From Microcaldota archaeon (GTDB taxonomy: Archaea > Micrarchaeota > Micrarchaeia > Anstonellales > Bilamarchaeaceae), in assembly GCA_023247345.1 (NCBI GenBank), contig JAHFGR010000025.1:1-11446 (forward strand): a stretch of DNA of 11,446 nucleotides, given 5' to 3'. Each line of letters opens with the position of its first letter. The stretch's first letter is position 1. The notes below the pieces were generated by a model. The model worked only from the letters and a program-made list of their open reading frames with translations. It did not search any database and was not told the origin of the DNA. Shown piece by piece: positions 5,658-11,446 of the stretch. Both the position numbers and the translations under genes were made by a program.

Positions 5658-6851
5658 ATGAGCGCTTTAGTTAATCCCAAGGTTCCTGAATTCATAAAAG
5701 CTGGAAGACACAACTATATAGACCAGCGTGCCCAATTTTATCGTGCGCATGAAAAGTCTGCCCTGGTAACCGAAGTAACTGTTGCAATAAGTCAACAAGC
5801 CGCTCCGAACATACCAACGTTAAAACAATACTTTTTGATAGGGAATGAAAGATTCACTTCGATAATTCGACTTTTTGAAGATATGTTGGGCAAACTGAGC
5901 GATCCGGCATTCGGTGAGTACGATCAGGCAAACAAAGCATGTATCGATGCGCGATCATTGACACAACTCGTCTATGACCATATTGAAAGGACAATTCTAA
6001 CAGAAAGAACTGCAGGAAGCATAGTAAGAAGTGCCCATGCTTTTCGAGCCCTGTCGGCAGAAGGTGTTGGCTTTGTTATTGTTCACGATTCTTGCGGCGC
6101 ATTGAAAGCTGCCCACGATTATTATACTGGAAAGTTTAGTGGGCCACTAGATGAGCATCTTCAATTACTATTAGAAGGCGGTATTCACACAGTAGTCGCT
6201 ATGAAGGAAGACCCAAAGAGAAGGACTGAGCATGGTATCTCTCAAGCAGAGATGGCAAATCTTGCAATAACCGATAGTCGAAAAATGGTAAAAGTATTCC
6301 CAGTCTGCTCTGTTTTAAATGGCGGAGATGAAAGAGTAGTGTCTGGTGTAGAATTGCTTAACGGGCTAAAAGACGGCCGTCCTAATGCAAGAGCATACAC
6401 AGAAGCAATGGATTATGCTGCCAAGACTTTATGGGCCATTGCAGCTGAGATGGGAAGGAAAAAAACCCAATTTGCCCATACAATATTTGTTTACGATGCA
6501 ATAAGGATGGGCAGGTTTGCTGATCCAAGAATATTCCTTGATTTATTGCCCAACGAAGCAGTTTGTGTTACATTTGACTTCGAACAAATAATGCGTGGGT
6601 CAATATCAAAGAATGGCATTGCAGGTGTAAAATATGCAGCATTCCACGGAGGCGGACACATTAAAGGCGTTGGTGGCGAAGACGGCAACAGGCACATAAT
6701 GGTTATTGATCCTGATCCGGAAGTTACGATGCGCGTCGAGACTGCTTTACTAAACTCATGCCCAGAGGCAAGAGATCTAACAAGGAACGGGGAAACAATA
6801 ATAAGAACAAGATATGATTTAGGAACCAGAGAAATAGAATTCTTAGATTAA
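5658..6851 (+). CDS. Large two-domain beta-carbonic-anhydrase-like protein (second of the pair)
   Basis: A 397-residue divergent relative of the first protein. It keeps the signature in altered form: LIGNERF (60-66) for the family's GNxRF, CIDAR (95-99) for CSDSR, and HDSCGAL (143-149) for GHxxCGAV. Cys95, Asp97, Arg99, His143 and Cys146 are therefore all present. The C-terminal half aligns with that of the first protein: IFVYDAIRMGRFADPR (276-291), LPNEAVCV (297-304), IAGVKYA (321-327) and HIMVIDPDPE (346-355), where the zinc ligands are absent. It lacks the long helical N-terminal extension of its partner and has no signal peptide or membrane segment, so it is probably cytosolic. GGTGA with good spacing sets the start. 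Zinc binding is predicted; carbonic anhydrase activity is inferred from motifs only, and the sequence around the active site is unusual. Confidence 0.75.
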   Translation: MSALVNPKVPEFIKAGRHNYIDQRAQFYRAHEKSALVTEVTVAISQQAAPNIPTLKQYFLIGNERFTSIIRLFEDMLGKLSDPAFGEYDQANKACIDARSLTQLVYDHIERTILTERTAGSIVRSAHAFRALSAEGVGFVIVHDSCGALKAAHDYYTGKFSGPLDEHLQLLLEGGIHTVVAMKEDPKRRTEHGISQAEMANLAITDSRKMVKVFPVCSVLNGGDERVVSGVELLNGLKDGRPNARAYTEAMDYAAKTLWAIAAEMGRKKTQFAHTIFVYDAIRMGRFADPRIFLDLLPNEAVCVTFDFEQIMRGSISKNGIAGVKYAAFHGGGHIKGVGGEDGNRHIMVIDPDPEVTMRVETALLNSCPEARDLTRNGETIIRTRYDLGTREIEFLD

Positions 6852-6894
6852 AACTAATTAATTCGCGTCATTTTGTTGGTTCTTTATATCGTCT

Positions 6895-8076
6895 TTATAA
6901 TCCAGTATTCTTTCCAACTATTGCCAAAATATCCTTTGCATCATGACCTAATTTTATAAGCGTAGTATGCCCGCGCACACCCTTGCTGCTCATTTTTGTA
7001 GTTATTAGTCCAAGCATTTCCAGATCGCTCAAATATTCATGATACCATCTTACACTTCGTGCGCGTTTATGCGATCTTTTACATACTCGTTCGTATTCTT
7101 CATAAACTTCACCGGAAAATAAAAATCCTTCCTCTTCAATCTCGAGCCTTGCGTATCTCGAGCCATTTAATGAAATATTCGAAATTGCATAAAGTACAAG
7201 CTGATGATTTTCTGGTAAAGTGGCAATAGTTTCACTTGCAAGATCAATATCAACTCTTTTTCTTGCCAATTCCACCTCTTCATCAGTAATCTTATTCCTG
7301 CCAGTTTGGTCTGCCATTTCGCCTGCCTTAAACAAAAGTTTTAATGCGTATCGTGCATCGCCATTCTCTTGCGCAGTTATTGCTGCAGTTAAATTAATCG
7401 CCGACTGATCTATGGCATCTTTCTGCAACCCGCTCGTTGCGCGCTGTTTCAATATCTCGCGCAATTGCTCGCTCGTATATGGTGGAAATATCATTTCAGT
7501 TTCATACAAGCTGCTCTTGCTTCTTGGATCGAGCACGTCTTTGAACGATAGCTTGTTAGAAATGCCAACTATGCTAACCCCGCCTGTTTTTATCTCGTCA
7601 TTAGCGCGCGTAAGCGTATAGATTAATTCATCCAAATCCTTTATCATGTCTATCTCATCCAATATCAGAATCAGTTGATGGCCCTTTCCAGCGATTTCAA
7701 TCATTTTCTCATATAGAAAAGTTAATCCAAAACCAGATTTTTCTAGTTCAGGCACGAAATTCTTAAGCGCCTTTTGCAAAATCCTATATCGCGAGTTGTA
7801 TATTCTGCAGTTTATATATTGCATGCTCGCTTGCGGTGTTTCGCTGTTAAATAATTCCATTACTCGTTTTACAGATACTGTTTTTCCACTGCCGGTTTTT
7901 CCATAAATAAAAAGATTTCTTGGTTTTTTATTATCCAGCGCAGATGAAACAACACCCTTTATTTCGTTTATCTGCTGTTCACGGAATGGTAATATTTCTG
8001 GCACGAAATGTGGCGAGAGCACGTTAACGTCTCTAAATACTCGGCTAGGAGATAAACTTCCACTAAAATTAGTCAT
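6895..8076 (-). CDS. cdc6: Orc1/Cdc6 replication initiator
   Basis: A 393-residue archaeal origin-binding AAA+ ATPase that marks replication origins and helps load the MCM helicase. The order of motifs is typical: Walker A GKTGSGKT (59-66), Walker B LILILDEID (135-143), sensor 1 region VSIVGISN (167-174), sensor 2 region GDARYAL (239-245), and a C-terminal winged helix from about 290. The latter includes RSVRWYHEYLSDLEMLGLI and the wing GVRGHTTLIKL, which contacts DNA. Length is normal for the family. It is divergent from the PRC-barrel gene over an 84-base region and convergent with the second carbonic-anhydrase-like gene. Archaeal origins often sit beside this gene, but I found no clear origin recognition box in the adjoining gaps. 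Confidence 0.96.
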   Translation of the reverse strand: MTNFSGSLSPSRVFRDVNVLSPHFVPEILPFREQQINEIKGVVSSALDNKKPRNLFIYGKTGSGKTVSVKRVMELFNSETPQASMQYINCRIYNSRYRILQKALKNFVPELEKSGFGLTFLYEKMIEIAGKGHQLILILDEIDMIKDLDELIYTLTRANDEIKTGGVSIVGISNKLSFKDVLDPRSKSSLYETEMIFPPYTSEQLREILKQRATSGLQKDAIDQSAINLTAAITAQENGDARYALKLLFKAGEMADQTGRNKITDEEVELARKRVDIDLASETIATLPENHQLVLYAISNISLNGSRYARLEIEEEGFLFSGEVYEEYERVCKRSHKRARSVRWYHEYLSDLEMLGLITTKMSSKGVRGHTTLIKLGHDAKDILAIVGKNTGL

Positions 8077-8107
8077 AAATAACCCATTATTATTTCTTTC
8101 GCATACA

Positions 8108-8116
8108 TTTAAAATA
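8108..8116. promoter_or_regulatory. Shared TATA-like stretch between cdc6 and the PRC-barrel gene
   Basis: TTTAAAATA lies 32 bases from the cdc6 start and 45 from the PRC-barrel start; its near symmetry allows use in both directions. A small hairpin CTACT-GAT-AGTAG (8121-8133) follows on the PRC side. Confidence 0.4.
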
Positions 8117-8160
8117 ATAACTACTGATAGTAGAACTATAAAATAAATTAGGTGATTTAG

Positions 8161-8415
8161 ATGACAGCAAAACTATCTAGGATGTATAATATGGATATAT
8201 TTACCGATAGCGGTAAGTTTATAGGCAACGCACAAGATTTTATTGTTGATGTTGAATCTGGCGAAGTTGCAAGAATTTTGGTTGAAGCATTGCCACCAAG
8301 CAAGGAAGACGCTAAAAAAGCATTACGAGAAAAAAGTATTCTTTATAAGAATGTAAAATCAGTTGAAGATGTTATTGTTGTTACTAGAGGCACATCATCC
8401 CCAGTACAAGAATAA
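8161..8415 (+). CDS. PRC-barrel domain protein
   Basis: An 84-residue protein that is essentially one PRC-barrel. LSRMYNMDIFTDSGKFIGNAQDFIVDVESGEVARILVE has the family's opening strand, a GKxIG-type turn and a DxxxGEV turn. IVVTR closes the barrel. The Shine-Dalgarno GGTGAT (8151-8156) lies four bases before the ATG. Stand-alone archaeal PRC-barrel proteins include the CdpB cell-division factors and RNA-metabolism-linked proteins; the specific role here cannot be told. It is cytosolic, with no membrane segments. Its position opposite cdc6 is compatible with a cell-cycle role, but that is only suggestive. Confidence 0.88.
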   Translation: MTAKLSRMYNMDIFTDSGKFIGNAQDFIVDVESGEVARILVEALPPSKEDAKKALREKSILYKNVKSVEDVIVVTRGTSSPVQE

Positions 8416-8429
8416 ATGCAATGTGCATT
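8415..8429. repeat. Small hairpin after the PRC-barrel gene
   Basis: AATGCA-ATG-TGCATT begins at the last base of the stop codon. It is not followed by a T run, so it is a weak candidate for a 3' end signal. A second inverted repeat, AAGCT/AGCTT, lies near 8443-8461. Confidence 0.4.
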
Positions 8430-8472
8430 AGGCATAAGCAGTAAGCTGTAGGCAATAGCTTCCTGTCTTGAG

Positions 8473-8480
8473 TTTTATAT
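8473..8480 (+). promoter_or_regulatory. TATA-like box before the structured leader
   Basis: TTTTATAT would direct transcription from about 8503-8506, exactly where the GC-rich hairpin begins, giving a leader of about 85 bases for the membrane peptide gene. Confidence 0.45.
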
Positions 8481-8505
8481 TACATGAGAATGGCATGAAT
8501 TTGCC

Positions 8506-8571
8506 GACGCGGGTGTCGCTTTGGTGACGGGTCCTGCGTCTAATTTAAGAATGGTGTATGTGCTTGAGCAC
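8506..8571 (+). ncRNA. Structured GC-rich 5' leader, possible riboregulator
   Basis: GACGCGGG (8506-8513) pairs with CCTGCGTC (8533-8540). After an asymmetric internal loop (T8514 against GGGT 8529-8532), GTCGC (8515-8519) pairs with GTGAC (8524-8528), loop TTTG. A second hairpin, GTGCT-TG-AGCAC (8560-8571), stands directly before the Shine-Dalgarno of the membrane peptide gene. GC content is far above the surroundings. Either a structured untranslated leader or a small RNA would fit. I do not recognise it as a known riboswitch. Confidence 0.5.
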
Positions 8572-8573
8572 GA

Positions 8574-8579
8574 GGAGGT
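8574..8579 (+). promoter_or_regulatory. Strong Shine-Dalgarno GGAGGT
   Basis: It lies nine bases before the ATG at 8589 and is the strongest ribosome site seen in the window, setting the start of the membrane peptide. Its position after a hairpin could allow control of translation. Confidence 0.8.
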
Positions 8580-8588
8580 CATAAGCCG

Positions 8589-8780
8589 ATGGCTAAAGGT
8601 TGGTTAAAAGTACTTCTTGCTATAGTTGCTATAGTTTTTGGATATGGTATAACACAATTCTGGCCTCAGCTTAGGCCTGATGATCCTCAAGAAACAATTT
8701 GGGCTGTTGGCGCTATTGTTGCTCTTGCTTCTTTTGTATCGCTACATTTCCTTACTAAAGGTAGTGGCGGCGGAGAATAA
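8589..8780 (+). CDS. Small two-helix membrane protein
   Basis: A 63-residue peptide with two hydrophobic helices: about 5-25 (WLKVLLAIVAIVFGYGITQFW) and 37-55 (IWAVGAIVALASFVSLHFL). They are joined by a short acidic, proline-containing loop (PQLRPDDPQET). The tail TKGSGGGE is short and flexible. No family is recognised. The very strong ribosome-binding site and long structured leader suggest high or controlled expression. It could be a small subunit of a membrane complex, but nothing nearby names a partner. Confidence 0.75.
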   Translation: MAKGWLKVLLAIVAIVFGYGITQFWPQLRPDDPQETIWAVGAIVALASFVSLHFLTKGSGGGE

Positions 8781-8794
8781 TCTTTTTGTGCTGA

Positions 8795-8803
8795 TTTTAT
8801 AAA
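8795..8803 (+). promoter_or_regulatory. TATA box of the 256-residue protein gene
   Basis: TTTTATAAA is centred about 28 bases before the ATG at 8827, so the transcript is probably leaderless. No Shine-Dalgarno precedes the ATG. Confidence 0.6.
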
Positions 8804-8826
8804 CACTTCTTTTCTAATTCTATAAC

Positions 8827-9597
8827 ATGGGAGGATTAAGTCGAAACTTCAGTAATCAGCCTTGGACCGTGAGTAATGGGTCTAGACTATGTGCTAACAA
8901 TCCATTCAGAAGATACATTAGAGAACCAGTACACGAAGTAAGACAATCAGACGTTACAGGCCAATCATTTGCTGATCAAGTAAAAAGAACAAGGCAAATG
9001 CTACGAAGCATGAAGCCAGAGGCAGTAAAACAAGTAATCGAATTTCATAAAGGCCTAAATTTCTTCCAAGCGCTCGCTTTAGCTAAAAGAGAAGGAAGAC
9101 TGATAGTACCTAACGATGTTCATGATAGAATTCTAAATGAAACCGAACTTAGATATCGAACATGGACAGGGACATTAGTAATATACGAAACACCATACAC
9201 TCAATTTGGGGAGCAGATCGTTTTTGATAATATGCGTTTTTTCATTCCTAAAAAATTCAGAGGAAAGATAAATTGCGCCTTATTAATTGAGCATCCAGAC
9301 TTTGAATTAGTCAATTTAGGAGGTAACAAATATGAACTGAAGGCAGTGGATGAAGCAAACATCAATTTAATCGAAGATTTCCCAGTAACATATGGAGAAC
9401 ATAAACTTGATAAGATATTCGGGATTCCAATCGGTCATAGACTTAATTGCGGAGATAATTCAACTAGATGGTTCTTGCGCAGTAATAATGAAGGTATTTA
9501 TTTTCTGGTCCGCGGTGTCAGTTCCACCTATGATGATGGGTCGACCGTCAGCGCGAACTGGGATATTCAATACAGATTTGGAGTAGCTTTGTTTTAA
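8827..9597 (+). CDS. Uncharacterised 256-residue protein
   Basis: Not assigned to a family. Residues 1-60 are polar, with many Arg and Asn; 60-92 are helical (PEAVKQVIEFHKGLNFFQALALAKREG). From 110 on the pattern is beta-rich: YRTWTGTLVIYETP, IVFDNMRFFIPKKFRG, CALLIEHPDFELVNLGGNKYEL, FGIPIGH, TRWFLRS and a final QYRFGVALF. The TGTLVIYE...HPDFEL arrangement reminds me of unnamed conserved proteins in small-genome archaea, but I cannot name it. Three cysteines are scattered (residues 22, 150, 208). No signal peptide or membrane helix is seen. It has its own leaderless-type promoter and its stop directly touches the stop of the convergent kinase gene. Confidence 0.75.
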   Translation: MGGLSRNFSNQPWTVSNGSRLCANNPFRRYIREPVHEVRQSDVTGQSFADQVKRTRQMLRSMKPEAVKQVIEFHKGLNFFQALALAKREGRLIVPNDVHDRILNETELRYRTWTGTLVIYETPYTQFGEQIVFDNMRFFIPKKFRGKINCALLIEHPDFELVNLGGNKYELKAVDEANINLIEDFPVTYGEHKLDKIFGIPIGHRLNCGDNSTRWFLRSNNEGIYFLVRGVSSTYDDGSTVSANWDIQYRFGVALF

Positions 9598-10077
9598 TCA
9601 TTTCAATAATCCATCAACAAGTTTCTTAGTTTTTTTATCTGGCTTAACAACAACTATGCCTTCATTAGGTTGCCCGTAAACTATAATCATATTTTTTTCT
9701 GCATATTTAATGAAAACCAATGCAGTAAGATCTTCTTCTCCATTAATTTTAATCGCACCGCCTTTTTTCATTATTGATTTCGCTTTTTTCACAAGTTCTT
9801 CAGAAATAGTTCCAGCCTTATTATTGATATTTATTACGTCTTTGAATTCTCTTTTTATTATTGCAGCCATTCCTGACGGCAATGCCTGTCGCATATATTT
9901 AAAATCAAAAACAGCCAAGTGGGGGCGCACGCCTATGCAAAGTAGTGCAAGCGTGCAGATATCACCAACACTTATTATCTTGGATTTTTTGCTTAATAAT
10001 TTTACTATCTCTAGAGATTGATATAGTTTTCCTAGAGGTTTTTTTAATTTTATCCTGGTTTCTTTTGAGATTATCAT
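9598..10077 (-). CDS. GTP-dependent dephospho-CoA kinase (DUF359 family)
   Basis: The archaeal enzyme for the last step of coenzyme A synthesis, phosphorylating dephospho-CoA with GTP; it is unrelated to bacterial CoaE. Family marks are SVGDICTLALLCIGVRP (36-52) leading to LAVFDFKYMRQ (54-64), NKAGTISEEL (86-95), INGEEDLTAL (111-120) with the key acidic cluster, and VYGQPNEGIVVV (133-144). Length (159 residues) is near the usual 160-190. The ATG at 10077 is preceded by GGTGA nine bases upstream and a TATA-like TCTATAAAT. An upstream ATG overlapping GGTGA runs into a stop after four codons. It is cytosolic. It is divergent from the MFS gene and convergent, without gap, with the 256-residue protein gene. 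Confidence 0.93.
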   Translation of the reverse strand: MIISKETRIKLKKPLGKLYQSLEIVKLLSKKSKIISVGDICTLALLCIGVRPHLAVFDFKYMRQALPSGMAAIIKREFKDVININNKAGTISEELVKKAKSIMKKGGAIKINGEEDLTALVFIKYAEKNMIIVYGQPNEGIVVVKPDKKTKKLVDGLLK

Positions 10078-10094
10078 TAGGGAGTCACCATTTG

Positions 10095-10103
10095 ATTTAT
10101 AGA
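10095..10103 (-). promoter_or_regulatory. TATA-like box of the dephospho-CoA kinase gene
   Basis: On the minus strand this is TCTATAAAT, about 22 bases before the ATG at 10077. The distance is short for a leader with the GGTGA seen, so the assignment is tentative. Confidence 0.35.
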
Positions 10104-10118
10104 TCTAATATCAAAGTT

Positions 10119-10129
10119 AATTTTTAAAA
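10119..10129 (+). promoter_or_regulatory. TATA box of the MFS transporter gene
   Basis: AATTTTTAAAA is centred about 27 bases before the ATG at 10151, consistent with a leaderless transcript. No Shine-Dalgarno is visible. Confidence 0.5.
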
Positions 10130-10150
10130 GCGCTAGTGTAAAAGACTGAT

Positions 10151-11329
10151 ATGCAAGAAAATAAAGGTTTATCTAGAAATACAAAAATTTTCAGTTATGC
10201 TAGTTTTTTGGTCGATGTAAGCAGTGAGATGGTCATCTGGATTTTGCCATTTTTTCTTAGCAGCGTGCTCGCAGCGCCTGTTTTTATTATTGGTTTGATC
10301 GATGCGCTTCGAGAGTTTACACCAAAAATCGTTGGACTGTTTGCTGGCTTCTACGCTGACAAAAAAGGAAAAAAGAAGAATATAGTAATTTTCGGATATT
10401 CGTTATCTGCATTTGTAAAAGCATTGTTAGTATTTGCAACGCATTGGCTGCATGTTCTTTTTGTTGTATTCTTTGAGCGCTTCGGTAAGGGCATACGCAA
10501 CGCGCCAAGAGATGCACTAATAGTAATGTCTGAGAAAAGGGAAAATCTTGGCCGGGCATTTGGGTTCAGGCAGATGCTTGATACGATGGGCGCGATTATC
10601 GGCCCGCTCATAGCAACTTTTATTTTATTTCTGTTTCTCAAGGATGGGAATGCAGAATATATCTATCGCCTTATATTCACAATCTCAGTTATTCCCGCAG
10701 CAGTAGCAGTTTTAATGCTGTTTTTTATAAGGGAAAGCGCCGTATCGTCGTCACAAGACGGTAAGTCTATACTGATAAACGTGCTCAAGACCAAGAATTT
10801 CAAAAGATTTCTAGCTGCATCATTGGTATTTGCCTCGGGCCAATTCACCATCGCATTCTTTCTGCTTCGTGCTGGCCAGTTTGCGAGCATAGCGTTTATC
10901 CCGTTGTTTGGCATGGCGTTTAATATTCTTTATGCACTGTCCGCAATGCCGGCTGGTTATTTGACTGATAAGATCGGCGCAAGGAAATCATTGAGCATAG
11001 CATGGGTGTTTTTCATTCTTTGTTTGATTGGGTTTTCATTTTTTCCGAGTTTTTATTCGATGTTAATCCTATTCGCTTTGCTAGGCCTCTTTACTGCTAT
11101 ATATACTGTGGCACCTAGTGTTTTTCTTGGAAAAATAATTCAAAAAGAGCAATACGCTAGCGCAGCAGGTTTATATCAAGGAATAATTGGACTAGCTATC
11201 ATACCTGCAAATCTAATTGCAGGCGCTATTTGGAATGTTAAAATATTTAATGCACCCGCCGTGTTCGTTTTCCCTATCCTAACTACTGTGCTTGCGATAT
11301 TTCTGCTTAATTTTTTGGTTAGAGACTAA
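10151..11329 (+). CDS. Major facilitator superfamily transporter
   Basis: A 392-residue integral membrane transporter with roughly 11-12 hydrophobic segments in two halves. Motif A after the second helix reads GFYADKKGKKK (66-76) and is repeated in the second half as GYLTDKIGARKS (269-280). The segment ERFGKGIRNAPRDALI (109-124) is the well-known fourth-helix signature of a prokaryotic MFS subgroup often annotated as drug or sugar exporters. FGFRQMLDTMGAIIGPL (137-153) follows it, as usual in that subgroup. The substrate cannot be told from sequence. The length is normal and both ends look complete. It has its own promoter and converges with rpiA 7 bases downstream, so it appears monocistronic. 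Confidence 0.92.
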   Translation: MQENKGLSRNTKIFSYASFLVDVSSEMVIWILPFFLSSVLAAPVFIIGLIDALREFTPKIVGLFAGFYADKKGKKKNIVIFGYSLSAFVKALLVFATHWLHVLFVVFFERFGKGIRNAPRDALIVMSEKRENLGRAFGFRQMLDTMGAIIGPLIATFILFLFLKDGNAEYIYRLIFTISVIPAAVAVLMLFFIRESAVSSSQDGKSILINVLKTKNFKRFLAASLVFASGQFTIAFFLLRAGQFASIAFIPLFGMAFNILYALSAMPAGYLTDKIGARKSLSIAWVFFILCLIGFSFFPSFYSMLILFALLGLFTAIYTVAPSVFLGKIIQKEQYASAAGLYQGIIGLAIIPANLIAGAIWNVKIFNAPAVFVFPILTTVLAIFLLNFLVRD

Positions 11330-11336
11330 TTACAAT

Positions 11337-11446
11337 CTACAAAACCCTGCTTCCTTCCTTACTCCCAACAATTATCCTGTCAAATTTCGTGAATATCCCA
11401 TTCTCAACAACGCCTGGAATCGCATTCAGTTCGATTTCCATTTTTT
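11337..11446 (-). CDS. rpiA: Ribose-5-phosphate isomerase A, C-terminal end
   Basis: The last 35 residues of a minus-strand gene that continues beyond the window: KMEIELNAIPGVVENGIF followed by DRIIVGSKEGSRVL and TAG. The IPGVVENGIF segment and the following I-I-V-G strand are the conserved end of RpiA, which interconverts ribose-5-phosphate and ribulose-5-phosphate in the pentose phosphate pathway. Catalytic residues lie outside the window. The short stretch is nonetheless distinctive. Confidence 0.88.
   Translation of the reverse strand, partial: KMEIELNAIPGVVENGIFTKFDRIIVGSKEGSRVL

Noticed and set aside
8077..8160. Replication origin beside cdc6
   Set aside because: The gap is only 84 bases and shows no TTCCANTGGAAA-type box or repeated element, only promoter-like A/T stretches and a 5-bp hairpin.
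8551..8607. An 18-codon frame (MVYVLEHEEVISRWLKVG) overlapping the start of the membrane protein gene
   Set aside because: It has no ribosome site of its own and covers the Shine-Dalgarno of the real gene; it could be a regulatory upstream frame but nothing supports it.
9392..9586. A 64-codon plus-strand frame inside the 256-residue protein gene
   Set aside because: It is fully contained in a longer frame with better composition and has no ribosome site.

Overview
The window reads as the chromosome of an AT-rich archaeon. Evidence for this includes the C-terminal half of translation factor aIF2-gamma, an Orc1/Cdc6 initiator, an archaeal GTP-dependent dephospho-CoA kinase, a PRC-barrel protein, TATA-like boxes about 25-40 bases before starts, and a tRNA without an encoded CCA and with an insert in its T loop. 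Short compact genes and a noncanonical tRNA insert would suit a DPANN-type lineage, but the phylum cannot be fixed from this window.

Layout, left to right. (1) 1-665: end of aIF2-gamma. (2) 666-1183: no intact protein gene. It holds four back-to-back perfect hairpins inside a closing stem (742-871), which abut a tRNA-Ser(GCU) gene (872-997) whose T loop carries a 42-base insert with an 11-bp hairpin. A T7 terminator follows, then a start-less reading frame that faintly resembles the end of ribosomal protein S15. (3) 1180-1913: a winged-helix regulator and a small conserved-looking protein, divergent around a control region with three 13-bp direct repeats and a 13-bp palindrome. (4) 1922-5510: a minus-strand operon of a large beta-carbonic-anhydrase-like protein, a RocA-type glutamate-semialdehyde (P5C) dehydrogenase and a glyoxalase-II-like metallo-hydrolase. 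(5) 5658-6851: a second large beta-carbonic-anhydrase-like protein, divergent from the first. (6) 6895-8415: Orc1/Cdc6, divergent from a PRC-barrel protein. (7) 8416-9597: a structured GC-rich leader, a two-helix membrane peptide, and an unrecognised 256-residue protein. (8) 9598-11446: dephospho-CoA kinase, divergent from an MFS transporter, then the end of ribose-5-phosphate isomerase A.

Two parts deserve most attention. One is the divergent pair of carbonic-anhydrase-like proteins: both keep the full zinc-site signature (CxDxR and HxxC), and both appear to carry a second, metal-free copy of the same fold, with one of them heading an operon with an aldehyde dehydrogenase and a metallo-hydrolase. 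The other is the hairpin array joined to the interrupted tRNA-Ser gene. The remaining genes are core metabolism, translation and replication genes in ordinary arrangement.
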